Below, piece after piece: positions 40,383-50,290 of a stretch of DNA of 50,290 nucleotides. The translations under genes were made by a program, and so were the position numbers. How positions within the stretch are numbered: position 1 is the stretch's first letter; each line of letters opens with the position of its first letter. The stretch comes from Zygnema cylindricum (taxonomy: Eukaryota; Streptophyta; Zygnematophyceae; Zygnematales; Zygnemataceae), in contig JBBHKE010002722.1 in assembly GCA_037447655.1 (NCBI GenBank), positions 126,001-176,290 on the forward strand. Direction: 5' to 3'. The notes beneath the pieces are model-generated. The model was not told where the DNA came from, made no database searches, and was given only the letters and a program-made list of their open reading frames with translations.

Positions 40383-41689
40383 AAGCTCTTGCTAATGCCT
40401 AAGCATTCCCCATGTTTGCCTTTTTAATAGATTTTGGAGCGTAGAAGAGGCATAGTTTTTTAGTTTTTGTTGATTTCACGTGTATTACCCGTTTTCAAAA
40501 TGAATGGAGTGTACGGATTTAGGAGATAGGGGTTTTATACAATATAATAGGGGTAATACGTCACATAGTGTATCTTTTTTTACACTGTCATAGTTTTGCA
40601 ATTTTTTTATTTACTTCATTATGAAGTAATTATGCTAAAACAATGTATAACACAACCATTTTAAGTAACACGAGTTTCTTTTCGCAATTTATGAGTATGT
40701 GCACGAGCTATGGTTCTTCATTCCCAATGTGTTACTGTGTATTTATCATTCACTAGTAATGGGTGAACTGATTCTTATTTTTTAGCTTTGATACACAAAC
40801 ATGTGGTTGTTGCGTTATTCATGTTAGGCGACGAGCGCGCCTCATCGCTGGTCGCTTCAGCGATGACTTTGCCTCAGAGTCGAAGCATTTTTCAGCGATG
40901 ACATAGCGTCCTTAGTGTTTTTTGGTTATACGTCGATATTGCCTTATAGCAGATCTACAGTTCAGCGGCGACACACTTAAGTCGTCGGTTGGTCCATTAA
41001 GCCAATTGTGTAGGCAATTATAACATAAAAAATAACCGGTGTAAAATCCAGCGACGAAAATGTGTCGTCGACGGTTGTTCAACATCCATGACAAAAGATA
41101 AACAATACCTAAATAATCGATGTAAAATCCAGCAACGAAAAAAAATAAAATTTACTCATTGCATTGGTATATTATCCAGCGACGAAAAATCCTCGTCACC
41201 GATTGGTCAACATCCAAGGACAAAAAATAAAATACCTTCATTCCATTGATGTGCAATCTACGACAAAAATGCCTCGTCGCTGGTAGGTAAGCATCCATGA
41301 CAAAAGAATAAGAAAACAACATTCCATAGCGTACGCAAACATGTACAAGACAAAATCATTTGGTACAAAGTACAAGACAGTCATACGTAGAGTGAAATAA
41401 AGAGTGATGTCATGTAGTAATTACGTTAAAAATAAAGAGTTATGAATCCAAAATTTCACTATTATACACACTCCAAAACTGAATATAGGCCCTGAACTCC
41501 TAAAAATTCATATACCTTTCCATTTTCCCTTCAATCTTCTATCTATTACCTCCCTTGAATTCCATCTTTATACTATTTATTTCACTATCCTCTTATGCGA
41601 CAGAAAAAAAAAAAAGTCGAAGGTAACATGATGTCTGAAATAAATCAAAAACTTTGGCCCCAACTTGAAAAAAATAGCAACCAAAAAAT
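40383..41689. repeat. No gene; third block of GTCGTCG-rich repeats
   Basis: Between 40820 and 41300 CCAGCGACGAAAATGTGTCG-type units recur, with spacers GGTTGGTCAACATCCATGAC. These match the blocks at 34.4 and 36.9 kb and probably mark the right subterminal region of the DNA transposon. The rest (40383-40820 and 41300-41689) is AT-rich with nothing recognised. Confidence 0.55.
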
Positions 41690-42690
41690 TGCAACTTTGA
41701 GACCTCCATTGGTACTCAATGTAGGCAGCTTACCATAAGCCCCTAGGATATCCTCAATTCCTTAGTCTTTGTATGAGTATTACTGACACCTTAAAAGAAT
41801 ACAGAGTGATTAGACTTCACGCCTTGGAAGAACATACTCCCTTTGTTCTTTTACAAAAGAATCCTTGAATTTGCTCCACTGAGCAGTTAATTATCAATGG
41901 TCAAAGATGACTTTTTATAAAGGAGCACTCTGAGAGAGAGAGGCGGCTACCTCTAATTTTCCTAAGTCCTAAACCCCTCTCTAACCCCTCAACAACTGAA
42001 GTACGGAGCCAATCAATTCACTGTACAGTACAAAAAGGTACTTGGCGCGGAGTCCTTTCTGTACGGCCATTGTACGACATGGCCAAGAAGACGACTTCGC
42101 CATATCCGCGTTCACCATGGTATGTCCCGGAGATGCCGCTATCCAATGTCATGTTGCCACGTGTCACCCGGTGTGGCTGTGACCACAAACCGCCAAATCG
42201 TCCATTCCGTGATCCCGACTTCTTACTCCGCCGTCCGATTGATATCGGCTTTAATTTATAGTCGTTAAAAATACAAGCAGTACTTTTCGATGTAATCCTA
42301 TCTAACTATGTCTATGTGATTGTGGTCCGTTCGTCAGTTAAATGAACTTCTCTATTTCCACGTCTTTAAGTAGCTATCGTACCTTATATAATTTGACACA
42401 GGTGCTAGGCTATATGGTAACGACACTAGGCTACTTGGACAGACTGTAGGTACCAAGATCAAATCTTGGGTCTGTCAACCTTTTTGGTAAGTTTACTAAA
42501 GGCTTGACTTCTAACTCTAGTGAAAGCATAGGCAGCCATGGCTCTAGCTTCCTCTCCAGCCTTTAGTGACTATGGCAAGTATGGGGTCTAGAGAGAAAAG
42601 TTAGAAACAGGCTGCCTTTGCTTTTTCATGGTCGTATATAAATCAAATAAGCAACCTAGAAAATACCTAAGTAAACCTTTAATTTCAACA
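41690..42690 (-). repeat. Element D 3' LTR
   Basis: About 1001 bp, TGTTGAAATTAAAGG...GTTGCA in the element's sense, C-like. The TTTGAGACCTCC end corresponds to GGTCTCAGAG of C. The exact left end is less certain. Confidence 0.7.
42438..42476 (+). other. tRNA-like hairpin in element D LTR
   Basis: A 7-bp stem GACAGAC/GTCTGTC is contiguous with a 5-bp stem CCAAG/CTTGG around the loop ATCAAAT. It equals the family A structure, but both stems show paired changes: GACAGAC/GTCTGTC against GACGGAC/GTCCGTC, and CCAAG/CTTGG against CCAGG/CCTGG. Confidence 0.65.
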
Positions 42691-42703
42691 CTTTTTTTAT
42701 TTT

Positions 42704-43516
42704 TTAGTCATTTTTAAATTTAAGTCCACACTTCTCTCTGCAGAAAGTTAATTTAGGAGAAGGCAAAGGCTTTGTCATCACGTCTACCACCATCTTACTA
42801 TCTGGTCTAGACTCTAGACTTATTATTTTATTTTCCACCTTTTCCGTGACAAAGCTAAGTCTGATATCTATGTGTTTTGCTTTAAAGTGATGTTTAGGAT
42901 CAGCAACAATTGCAATTGCTGCTTGATTATCACATAATATTTTTTGAATTCCACTCTTAAGATTCCCTAATTCACCAAGCAAAGATTTGATCCACATCAA
43001 TTCCTTCACAACAGAGTAAGATGCCATATACTCTGCCTCCATGGTGGACTGAGCAATGTCCTTTTGTTGTTTACTGCTCCAGCAACAAGCACCATTCCTC
43101 ACATACAACACATATCTAGATGTACATCTTCGCATCAAAGCATCCCCATAGCTGGCATCACTCCAACTGGTGATGTCAGTATTTTCCCCACCAAAATGCA
43201 GCCATAGATCCCTAGTTCCTATGAGGTATCTGAGGACCCTCTTAGCTGCTTCCCAATCCTTTTTGGTCGGAGCATTCAGACTCCAACTTAGCACTCCTAC
43301 AGCTGCTGCCAAATCCGGTCTGGTACAATTCATGAAATAAATCAGAGTGCCCACTCCCTGTCTGTATGGGATAGTCTGCATAAACCTCTTCTCTTCTCGA
43401 CCTAGTTCATCATCTAGAATTAGGATATCTCCTTCCTCACTCCCCTCACTTCCATTCTTTAGGTCCATGGGAGTCGTAGAACTGCTGGCCTTGTCCATCT
43501 GAAATTTTTCCAGCAT
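42704..43516 (-). pseudogene. Element D RNase H
   Basis: An unbroken 270-residue frame covers the tether and RNase H: FMNCTRPDLAAAVGVLS, ITSWSDASYGD (Asp), QSTMEAEYMAS (Glu), CDNQAAIAIV (Asp) and the end CGLKFKND. All three catalytic residues are present, so this is the best-preserved pol domain in the window. It is probably non-functional because upstream RT is deleted and stops separate it from gag. Confidence 0.88.
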
Positions 43517-44500
43517 GTTTCCAATTGCCTATTTCAGAGTTAGTCTAATTATTCTCTTTTCTCTATCTCTCTCTACTTGTATTCCAAGAATATATCTTGC
43601 CTCCCCCATGTCCTTCATTTCAAATCTTCCCTTTATATCCGTTTATATCTGTTCCACGAATCCTTCAAACTGTCGCATGAAGGTCTCCTCCTCTAGTTCT
43701 CTATGCAAGAAGGCTTTTTTTATGTCCATCTAGTGTACTTCCATGTCTTTTGCAGCTGCCAGAATGAGAAGTATCCGGACCGAAGGAAATCTAACGACCG
43801 GAGCAAAGGTTTCTTCGTAGTCTATTCCCTCTTTTTGAGTTAAACCTTTGGCCACTAACCTGGCTTTTTACGGCTCAATAGTATTGTCCGGATTTAGTTT
43901 TAATATGAAAACCAACTTACATCCAATTGGTTTTTGATCAGGTGGACAGTCCACGAACTACCATGTATTAACCGCCATGATTAAAGCCATCTTTTCATTG
44001 ATGGCCGTCTTCCACTGGTTTCTCTCCGGGCATTTTATTGCCTCTCTATATGTTTGAGGTTCATCAGGGTGAGACAATTTAGTTTCGTTGTTGTTAACTT
44101 GTTTCTCTTGAAGCCTTTTGCTTCTTCTTCTCCCTTCCTCAAAATCTGCGGCCGAAATAGATGGTTTCGTGGATTCTTTCGAATCACCACGGCTTCTCCT
44201 TTATCCCTCGGATACATATCCGTTTCCACCACGTCTTCCGCTTAAAGTATAGGTATCACCAGTGTTTCCAAGTATATTTCTCGGTTTGTTTTGAACCTAT
44301 AAGAATAACATTCGATCCTGCAAGAGTATCATCTTCTTGGAGACCCGGATAGTTAGGAAGATGAAAGTCATCAGAATTGTCTGACTCAAATCTGATTCTG
44401 ACTGAATTTGAGGATTTGAAGGGATCTACCGACTTCCCTTCATCCATACCTACCAGGTGCTTTATTAGAATTATATCTTCTCTCTTTAGATAATGCACTC
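43517..44500 (-). pseudogene. Element D reverse transcriptase, active-site deletion
   Basis: From 44498 the minus strand has SVDPFKSSNSVRIRFESD, then RT fingers, then the region equal to C's FMRQPEGFVEE. There it jumps directly to DIKGRFEMKDMGEARYILG. About 80 codons, including SLYGLKQAPRQW and the YVDD box, are missing, with the junction near 43645. Several stops also occur. Confidence 0.75.
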
Positions 44501-44613
44501 TATACCCTTTTACATCCTCATCATATCTCAGTAAGTATCGAGGTTTCCTTTTAGGATGTAGTTTCCAATTAGATCTATTTTTCTAAACTGAAAACTTTAC
44601 TACCGAAAACCAT

Positions 44614-45345
44614 TCAGTGAGATAGATCTGGTTTTCGGCCGGTCCATCTCTCATATGGAGTTTGGCCTTTCACCGCCCAAGTAAGTACTCTATTTCTCAA
44701 ATAATTAGCACAATTCATAGCTTCGGCCCAAAATCTTTTTCCTATCCTTTTATCTGACAACATACTCCGGGCACTGTCATTCAATGTCCTATTCAACCTC
44801 TCGGCAACACCATTGTGTTTCGGGTTTTCTGGAACTGTCTTTTGATGTTACATACCATCTTCTCTTAAGAACTCCTCAAGCTGATTGGAGGTATATTCCC
44901 CTCCATTGTCACTTCTTACTCTCTTTATTGAGGTCTCGTGAAGCTTCACGACCCATGCCTTATATTGTTTGAAATACTCCGAGGTTTCTGATTTGTTTTT
45001 CAAAAAACATACCTGAGAGTACCAAGACCAATCATCGGTAATGGTTAGCATAAATATTTTCCCTCTGAATGATGGCACTCTTGCCGGTCCCCAAATATCC
45101 GTGTGTACCAAATCAAAAACATTTTCTCCTTTGTAGGTTGCTTCTTTTGGAAATGGTAATCTATGTGATTTACCTTAAGCACACCCACTGCAATCACTTA
45201 AACTCTCATTTTCCCCAAAACGTATCCTTTTATCTGCCTCATCTTTTTCATTTCTTTTAGCTTTTCTAAATTCACATGCCCAAATCTCTTATGCCACAAC
45301 ATAATATCATCAACACCAACATAGTAAAGTTTGACTTTTTCATTG
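44614..45345 (-). pseudogene. Element D integrase
   Basis: 45111-44848 has MVHTDIWGPARVPSF and RSDNGGEYTSNQLEEF. After one stop, 44796-44614 continues NRTLNDSARSMLSDKR and QTPYERWTGRKPDLSH. The catalytic Glu is in GVAER just upstream of NRTLND. Pre-integrase sequence (GHVNLEKLKEMKKM) is visible near 45250-45290. Confidence 0.82.
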
Positions 45346-45368
45346 CTTAAAGCAAGCCTGAACATTCC

Positions 45369-45716
45369 TTAGCTACCTTTCTCACCAGTGAAATACACAT
45401 CTTCCGCAAAGCTAGCTGTAAAAACTCCTTTACTGGTGCTAGTTTCAAAACCTTTATCATCTAATACAGATGTAGAGATAAATTTTTTGTTTAACTCCGA
45501 AATAAACAATACATCGGAGAATGCAACTATTGAGGTTTTCCCTTCCACTATGATTTTCATATCTACGGATCCTACATAAGTAGTGGTAACTACCCTCCCA
45601 TCCCCATATTCAATCTCAACTGTAGGAATCTTTTTCGGCTTAGTGAACAGGTGTTTATCCTTGCACATGTGCATGGAGGCACCTGAATCCACAATCAACC
45701 CCCCTTCACCTTTCAA
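45369..45716 (-). pseudogene. Element D aspartic protease
   Basis: A 115-residue frame starts at GGLIVDSGASMHMCKDKHLF, with the intact D-S-G-A active site that element C lacks. It continues through VEIEYGDGRVVTTTYVGSV toward the pre-integrase region (FAEDVYFTGEKGS). Confidence 0.82.
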
Positions 45717-45872
45717 TCTGCCGAAAGCACATATCTACTTCCGTGGAATTTTGACTTCTGTCTTTGCCTCCATCTCCTCATCCAAAAGAAATTTGTCGTC
45801 CTCCTCATCGGATTCCTCCTCAAGTACTTGTTTAACGAGTGTGTTTTTCTTCCTTCGTGGCTGACCCTCGGT

Positions 45873-46560
45873 CTACCCCTCTTTTATCCGAAGCTCGGTC
45901 GGTTTGGTACATCCCGCCAAGTAATGCTCGAGTTTCTTGCATAAATGATAAAACCCCTTAGGTTCCCTTGTTTCGAACTCATCGGATTGAATTGTTTGGT
46001 CTCCCCCTCTATAACTTCCAAGGGGTTCCCGCAAATCTTTATTTCTCCAACTTGCTCCGGCCTCCAAGGCTTGTCCACTCTTTACTCCCCACCAGATTTT
46101 GATAGTATTCTCTCGGACGAGGATCATCCCAACTACCGAATTCCATATCCACCTGGAGTCCAGCAGATCCTTTACCCGGTTCACAATGTTCTCATACTCA
46201 TCGGGTAATTTCATGAGTAAGCAGTGAACCTTTGCCTTCTCGGTTTCTACCTTTCAGGTACACTCTAACTCCATGAAATGTATAGCCAGCTCATTGCAGA
46301 AATCGAGCATCTTCTCTCCTTTGTGAAAGTATCGATTGATCTTTTGCTCTACCAGGTTCTGTTCCTGAATCGTACCGCTCCAGTACATCTCTATAAGCAC
46401 ATCCCACATTCGGATGCCATTTCCACCTATAAATGAGGACCTGCCAGTCCTTTTGTGAGATGAGAGATGATAAAATGCTTAGCCGCCATGTTGTTGTAGT
46501 CCCAGGTATCGATGTCATTCTCCTCATTCCTCGAAATAGGAGACATGAAAATGTTGTCCA
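45873..46560 (-). pseudogene. Element D gag, 5'-truncated
   Basis: It starts abruptly at TFMSPIPRNEE-like sequence (about 46550). It runs through NNMAAKHFIISHLTKGL and FCNELAIHFMELE to MKLPDEYENIVNRVKDLL and a degenerate knuckle GFYHLCKKLEHYLAGC. The first zinc cysteine of C's CHFC has become Leu-Cys spacing (HLCKK), so the knuckle is broken. Confidence 0.78.
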
Positions 46561-46569
46561 TAGCCTATT
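46552..46569. repeat. 18-bp repeat of the family E LTR terminus at the D/E junction
   Basis: TGTTGTCCATAGCCTATT is identical to 47042-47059, the terminal bases of the E LTR. It sits exactly where element D sequence meets E gag sequence. Confidence 0.8.
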
Positions 46570-47067
46570 CCGATCTAAAGCACTCTTATATTTTTTAGGT
46601 AGACTTCTCATTAGTAATATAGCTTGTTGGGCATCTGTAAAGTTTCTTCGTGCCAAATTACATTTCATGCAAATAATACTTGTAAGTCAATACGGTGTTT
46701 CTCCATACTACCTCCAAAAAACTTGAATTCAACTATTTTGGTAACACTGCTAAGCCAATGATATAAAGAAGTCTTTGCATACATACATTCTAAGCACTTC
46801 CATAATTAAGATGCCTTTTAAAAACTTAAGTATGACATTACCAAATCCTCATTCAAGGAGTTCTTGATAACCCTTAGACACTCATGATTTTTTCCTTTTC
46901 CATCCATTTGATGTTTCGGCCAAGGTACCGTCCACAACATCCATTAGCTCCATTATCTCGAAGTAGCTCTCGAGTGAATCCTTCCAGTAGTGATATTTTG
47001 ATCCATCAAATATGGGTAGCCATGGATGTGGGCCCAAAACCTGTTGTCCATAGCCTATTTCAGCCAT
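46570..47067 (-). pseudogene. Family E Gag, N-terminal fragment
   Basis: An ATG at 47067 lies inside the E LTR. It reads MAEIGYGQQ, then VLGPHPWLPIFDGSKYHYW across the primer site, parallel to EFQVMGPPSRVPIFNGT of C. The frame stops after KRKKS at 46884. Later gag sequence (FTDAQQAILLMRSLPKKYK) is readable at 46600-46660. The sequence then ends at the junction with element D. It would be the N-terminal Gag of a Copia element distinct from C. Confidence 0.7.
47027..47041 (-). other. Family E primer-binding site
   Basis: On the minus strand GGTTTTGGGCCCACA directly follows the LTR. It matches the anticodon-arm site of A and C (GGTTATGGGCCCACC) at 13 of 15 positions; the ATG has become TTG. Confidence 0.6.
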
Positions 47068-48152
47068 GGATTACTCTCGGAAGCACCACAGACTACCCTT
47101 CTAACAGCTGTGTTTGCGATAGCACAGATTACTCCACAATAATCAAAATCACTTGAAACTGCACCAACAGGCATTATACAATAGACACTATAAACTCCAA
47201 AAGTTATAGCCAAATCTACCAAGGGATGTAGAAGAAATAAGCTCTAGAGTTTCCCAAAAACAGCTGACAACTTTACAAACCAACCACTTTGACTTCTCAC
47301 AGAATCTCACAGAGATAAAAGAATAGAATGAAACTGCACACACATATAGATTTTGTATCATAGAATAACTTCACAAAGTTTCACATGAAAGCACCAAACA
47401 GAGTGATCACACCAACAGGTCAAAGATGCAGAAAACATTTTGCCATTGCTTTGATAAACTTGACTGTGATACTCAAAATATTCTAAGTCCTACAAGTTAT
47501 ACTCAGAGAGTTCACTGCTGAATGTACGGAGGCATACCAGCCGTACGGTATCCACAATCTACCTAAACTATTGTAAGTATACCCGAATCGTTCGAGGTAT
47601 GTCAAACTGAACAAATCTACACTAATAAACTAATTAGCAAAAAGACAAACCTATGTTGTACATAATATTTACACCGACATCTCCACAATCTTCGTACGTC
47701 AAAAACCAAACTACCACTAAGTAACCACTACACAAATATCATTACTCACAATCTATACTAGTTATATTATCCGCAGCTGTGTCAGCTGCTTTGTCCGTAC
47801 GGATCATATCAAGGTGACCGCAGTTGCGTTGACGCGTCGCAGCTGCTCCGTACCAGCGGCGCATAAACATCCAAAATAACCGCAGCTGCGTTGTCCTGTC
47901 TGCGTTGCAACTGCGCCGTACCGACGGTGCCTGTTTCAACATTTCGTTTATTCCACATCGGATAGCTTCGTGATCCGCCCTCCATTAGTCAATGCTTAGT
48001 CACCCCACTCGAAGAGTCCCTTACGTCACTTTAGTTATATCCGTACGTTCGCTCCCCCAATCCGTGAATCAATTCGATCCTCCATATTAAATCCAATTAG
48101 CAATTACGCACGAATTGTAGCGTACGCACGAAACTGAGTTTTCAAAACAACA
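47042..48152 (-). repeat. Family E LTR between two internal regions
   Basis: 1111 bp, TGTTGTTTTGAAAACTC...TATGGACAACA in the element's sense. On its right (upstream) is a purine tract; on its left (downstream) is a primer site and gag. It therefore joins two internal regions, as LTR2 does in family A. It holds a cluster of GCAGCTGCG-like words at 47770-47920. Confidence 0.8.
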
Positions 48153-48169
48153 CTCCCCCGAAAATTTAG
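48153..48169 (-). other. Family E polypurine tract
   Basis: On the minus strand AAATTTTCGGGGGAG precedes the LTR start TGTTGTTTTG. Confidence 0.65.
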
Positions 48170-49493
48170 TTTCGTGCACCTATGAAATATACATCGTGTA
48201 ATGATGTGTTGCTACGCTGCGCTATTTCAATATCGCAACGCAGTAAGAATACAAAGTGTAGCGTGTACTGCTTTCCTGCTACGCTGCACTAGTTCGTCAT
48301 CACAGCCCAGTACGAATACAATATGCAGTGTGTACTGCTATGCTGCCATGCTGCACTATTTTGACACCGCAGCCCTAGCATTTGCTCCTTTCACCCTTAA
48401 CCTCCTCCTCATAGCCTCATCTACTGAGAACTAAAGCTTTCAATTTCATTACTCCCCCAAAATCTTTAGACTCAGTATGCCATGTAGATATTTCTAGTCT
48501 AATGGAGATACAAACAAACTGAGGAATGTAAAAATATTTAGAGATTAAAAATTATCAATCAACCTCCACTACTAATGATTCAAAAATATTAGCCAAGACA
48601 ATTTATCACCATTGTTTTGCTGACGTCGCTATTTCCCATTTGCCTTGTTGAAAACCACCACCTTGTAGAGTTTGTCCTGTAACGGCTCCCCGTAAGTCAT
48701 AAATGTGAAACTATCACTCTCACTAACGGTATAATACCACTTCTTCCGCTGTGTTGCTATAATTCGTTGTTGCGTTGCGAAACTTTCTGCTTCCGCTAAT
48801 TCTCCACTGCTTCCGCTGCGTTGCTGCCATGTCTTCCAAACTTTCCCTTCTAGACTATAGCCTCTTTGCCGAGTTAATCATTTAATATTCAAACACTCTT
48901 TGTCTTCCACGAAAAACTTTATCAACCATTTCCTTAATTTCTATGAATTTTACAGACTAACAGATTTGAATATCGTCTCGTAACAGCTCCCCCTATGCCA
49001 TAAACGTCAAATTGTCCTTTCAATAATGATATAACACCTCTGTAGTAACTCTGAATTCCACCCGTAATCGTCACTTAGTCATATGATCAGCATTTGTCAA
49101 AAATATCTATCTTCTACCCACTTTCATCAAATAATTGTTGTACCTCCTCCCTTATCACATACTTCCACGTCATCCGCTGCGCTGCTATACCGCGTCACTG
49201 CTTCGCGACGTGAACTGCTTCCGACGTCATCCGCTGCGTTGCTATACTGCGTCACTGCTTCGCGACGTGAACTGCTTCCGATGATTCACCACCGCTTCCG
49301 CTACCTCCTCCGTTTCCAAAAATACATAAATAACATTTTTTGTTTCTTTTCAACTAACTCAACAAGACATAACATTAAATCTAAAATCCTACCAAAAATA
49401 TTAAATGTAGAAGGAGCTTGTTTTTATAAAACATGCTTGTAATATAAGTTTCTCCAAAATTAGGATTTCTCTAAATTCACGTTCTCCAAAAAA
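48170..49493. other. Family E internal noncoding region
   Basis: No coding region recognised. The stretch is marked by repeated GCTGCGCTGCTATA and CTGCCATGCTGC words (48205-48380, 48740-48840, 49170-49290), also seen in the solo LTR at 38032. It is probably the 3' untranslated part of the element to the right. Confidence 0.45.
49167..49280. repeat. 57-bp tandem repeat, two copies
   Basis: ACGTCATCCGCTGCG starts at 49167 and 49224. Both copies continue TTGCTATA or CTGCTATAC, CGTCACTGCTTCGCGACGTG and AACTGCTTCCG, with two or three differences. Confidence 0.85.
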
Positions 49494-50135
49494 TCATTTC
49501 TCCCGCTCTCTTCTCTTAATCATTTTCTGAGCATGCTTTCTTCTGTCCTTGATCCGTTGAATATTGCATCTTCTCTTTGTTTTCTTCATTATCTTTTGTC
49601 TTTTCGGAAAATTTTCATTTCTGTCACAGTTTTCTACTCGTTTAACGCCAAAAATATTAATTTTTTGTTTTACCTCTATGTTTTTCTTTGTAGATTTGCC
49701 ATTCCCATTAACTTCATTCATCTGAGAAATTTTAACTTTGATTCTTCTTCTTTTCAGCTCCACTCTTTTCCTCCTATTTTCTTTTCCTATATTTCTAACG
49801 TTTGCATTTCTATTACAATTTTCACTCCCACAAACTTCTTTTCTTGATACAATTTTCTGAACAGTTTTTCTATTTTCTTTTCTTAGTTCGCCAATTTCCA
49901 CATCCACCTTATTTCTAGTTTCTGCTTCTAAGTGTCCATCTTTTCCTTCAACTCCTCTTGCTTCAGTTAACAAACTTTCTTGTAGGCAATTTTCACTCAC
50001 CGATTTGTCATCTGATAAGGTCACAAAAATCGTGTCCTTCTCTCTTTCGTCATTTTTCCTTACTTCAATAAACTCTTCCTCCTGTAATTCTTTTGTATTC
50101 ACCAATCTGTCTTCAGGAAAAGGGACAGACACCAA
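49494..50135 (-). CDS. Lys/Arg-rich hypothetical protein
   Basis: A 213-residue open frame with ATG at 50135 and a stop at 49494. The N-terminal half is mixed charged (KELQEEEFIEVRKNDEREKD). The C-terminal half is extremely basic (KENRRKRVELKRRRIKVK, KIMKKTKRR, RRKHAQKMIKRREREK). It has no membrane segment or recognisable catalytic motif. It lies on the same strand as family E and upstream of its purine tract, so it may be the end of that element's ORF. A basic tail also ends the family A ORF, but I see no clear sequence match. It could be a nuclear or RNA-binding protein; function unknown. Confidence 0.45.
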   Translation of the reverse strand: MVSVPFPEDRLVNTKELQEEEFIEVRKNDEREKDTIFVTLSDDKSVSENCLQESLLTEARGVEGKDGHLEAETRNKVDVEIGELRKENRKTVQKIVSRKEVCGSENCNRNANVRNIGKENRRKRVELKRRRIKVKISQMNEVNGNGKSTKKNIEVKQKINIFGVKRVENCDRNENFPKRQKIMKKTKRRCNIQRIKDRRKHAQKMIKRREREK

Positions 50136-50290
50136 ATCCTTTTGTTGTCACCTCCTTCTCCTTATTCCGAACAACATAGAAGGTCGATAGGTAAATAAAT
50201 TTGTCAACACACTGTGTATGCCTTTTGTCATCGGTTGAGTCTTGTCTCTCACTCACGAAAGAACTTGATTCTCTTCTTGTTGATGGTCGA

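Larger units (their letters stand above)
41690..46560 (-). mobile_element. Copia element D, 5'-truncated
   Basis: The 3' LTR (41690-42690) and internal sequence from RNase H back to mid-Gag are present on the minus strand, close in sequence to element C. The 5' LTR, primer site and first part of gag are missing. At about 46560 the sequence switches to family E material. The element is dead: stops, frameshifts and a deletion of the RT active site. Confidence 0.85.

Overview
This is a eukaryotic, transposon-dominated window with no clearly intact host gene. Introns in a transposase, a histone H2A fragment and a dense nest of Ty1/Copia elements point to a plant or alga. The tRNA primer sites of the Copia elements match the anticodon stem-loop of a plant-type initiator tRNA-Met (recalled from knowledge, not searched). 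I cannot name the species. The only host-like coding sequence recognised is a rearranged H2A fragment at 14.0-14.6 kb.

Layout, left to right. (1) 1-1141: a C-type solo LTR interrupted by another solo LTR (TSD gtagg). (2) 1237-4575: a satellite of about 850-bp units containing 49-bp subrepeats, plus foldback sequences. (3) 4788-12442: a hAT-like MITE (terminal repeats TAGTGTTGGGTATCG, 8-bp TSD) split by a tandem Copia array, LTR-internal-LTR-internal-LTR, minus strand (family A, TSD ctcga). (4) 12.4-17.0 kb: non-genic DNA, the H2A fragment, and a three-copy tandem repeat whose middle copy holds a C-type solo LTR. (5) 17.8-21.1 kb: a decayed non-LTR retrotransposon with a restriction-like endonuclease (minus strand). 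Low-complexity DNA and a 67-bp tandem repeat follow. (6) 24616-34360: Copia element B (plus strand), gag-derived only, split by a longer Copia element C (25924-32380, TSD atctg) carrying decayed gag, protease, integrase, RT and RNase H. (7) 34.4-41.3 kb: a pogo-like (DDE_1) transposase with introns, palindromic CGACGACATTATGTCGTCG-type repeats and an unknown degraded gene. The transposase is split by a solo LTR (TSD tgaat), which itself holds a second MITE. (8) 41690-46.56 kb: Copia element D (minus strand), fused at its 5' side to family E sequence. A family E LTR (47042-48152) and more E internal sequence run to the right edge.

How the parts relate. Families A, B, C and E place a primer-binding site directly after the LTR that is complementary to the anticodon arm of initiator tRNA-Met, as in the half-tRNA priming of Drosophila copia. 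The Gag frame runs from inside the LTR through this site. A and B look like deletion derivatives of a C-like element. Their single ORF fuses Gag to remnants of the RT tail and RNase H, so they probably depended on C-like elements for pol functions. LTRs of A, B, C, D and the 15.4-kb solo LTR share an antisense tRNA-like hairpin with paired base changes between families. These are the most interesting signals here. All homology statements come from reading motifs by eye; nothing was searched or computed.
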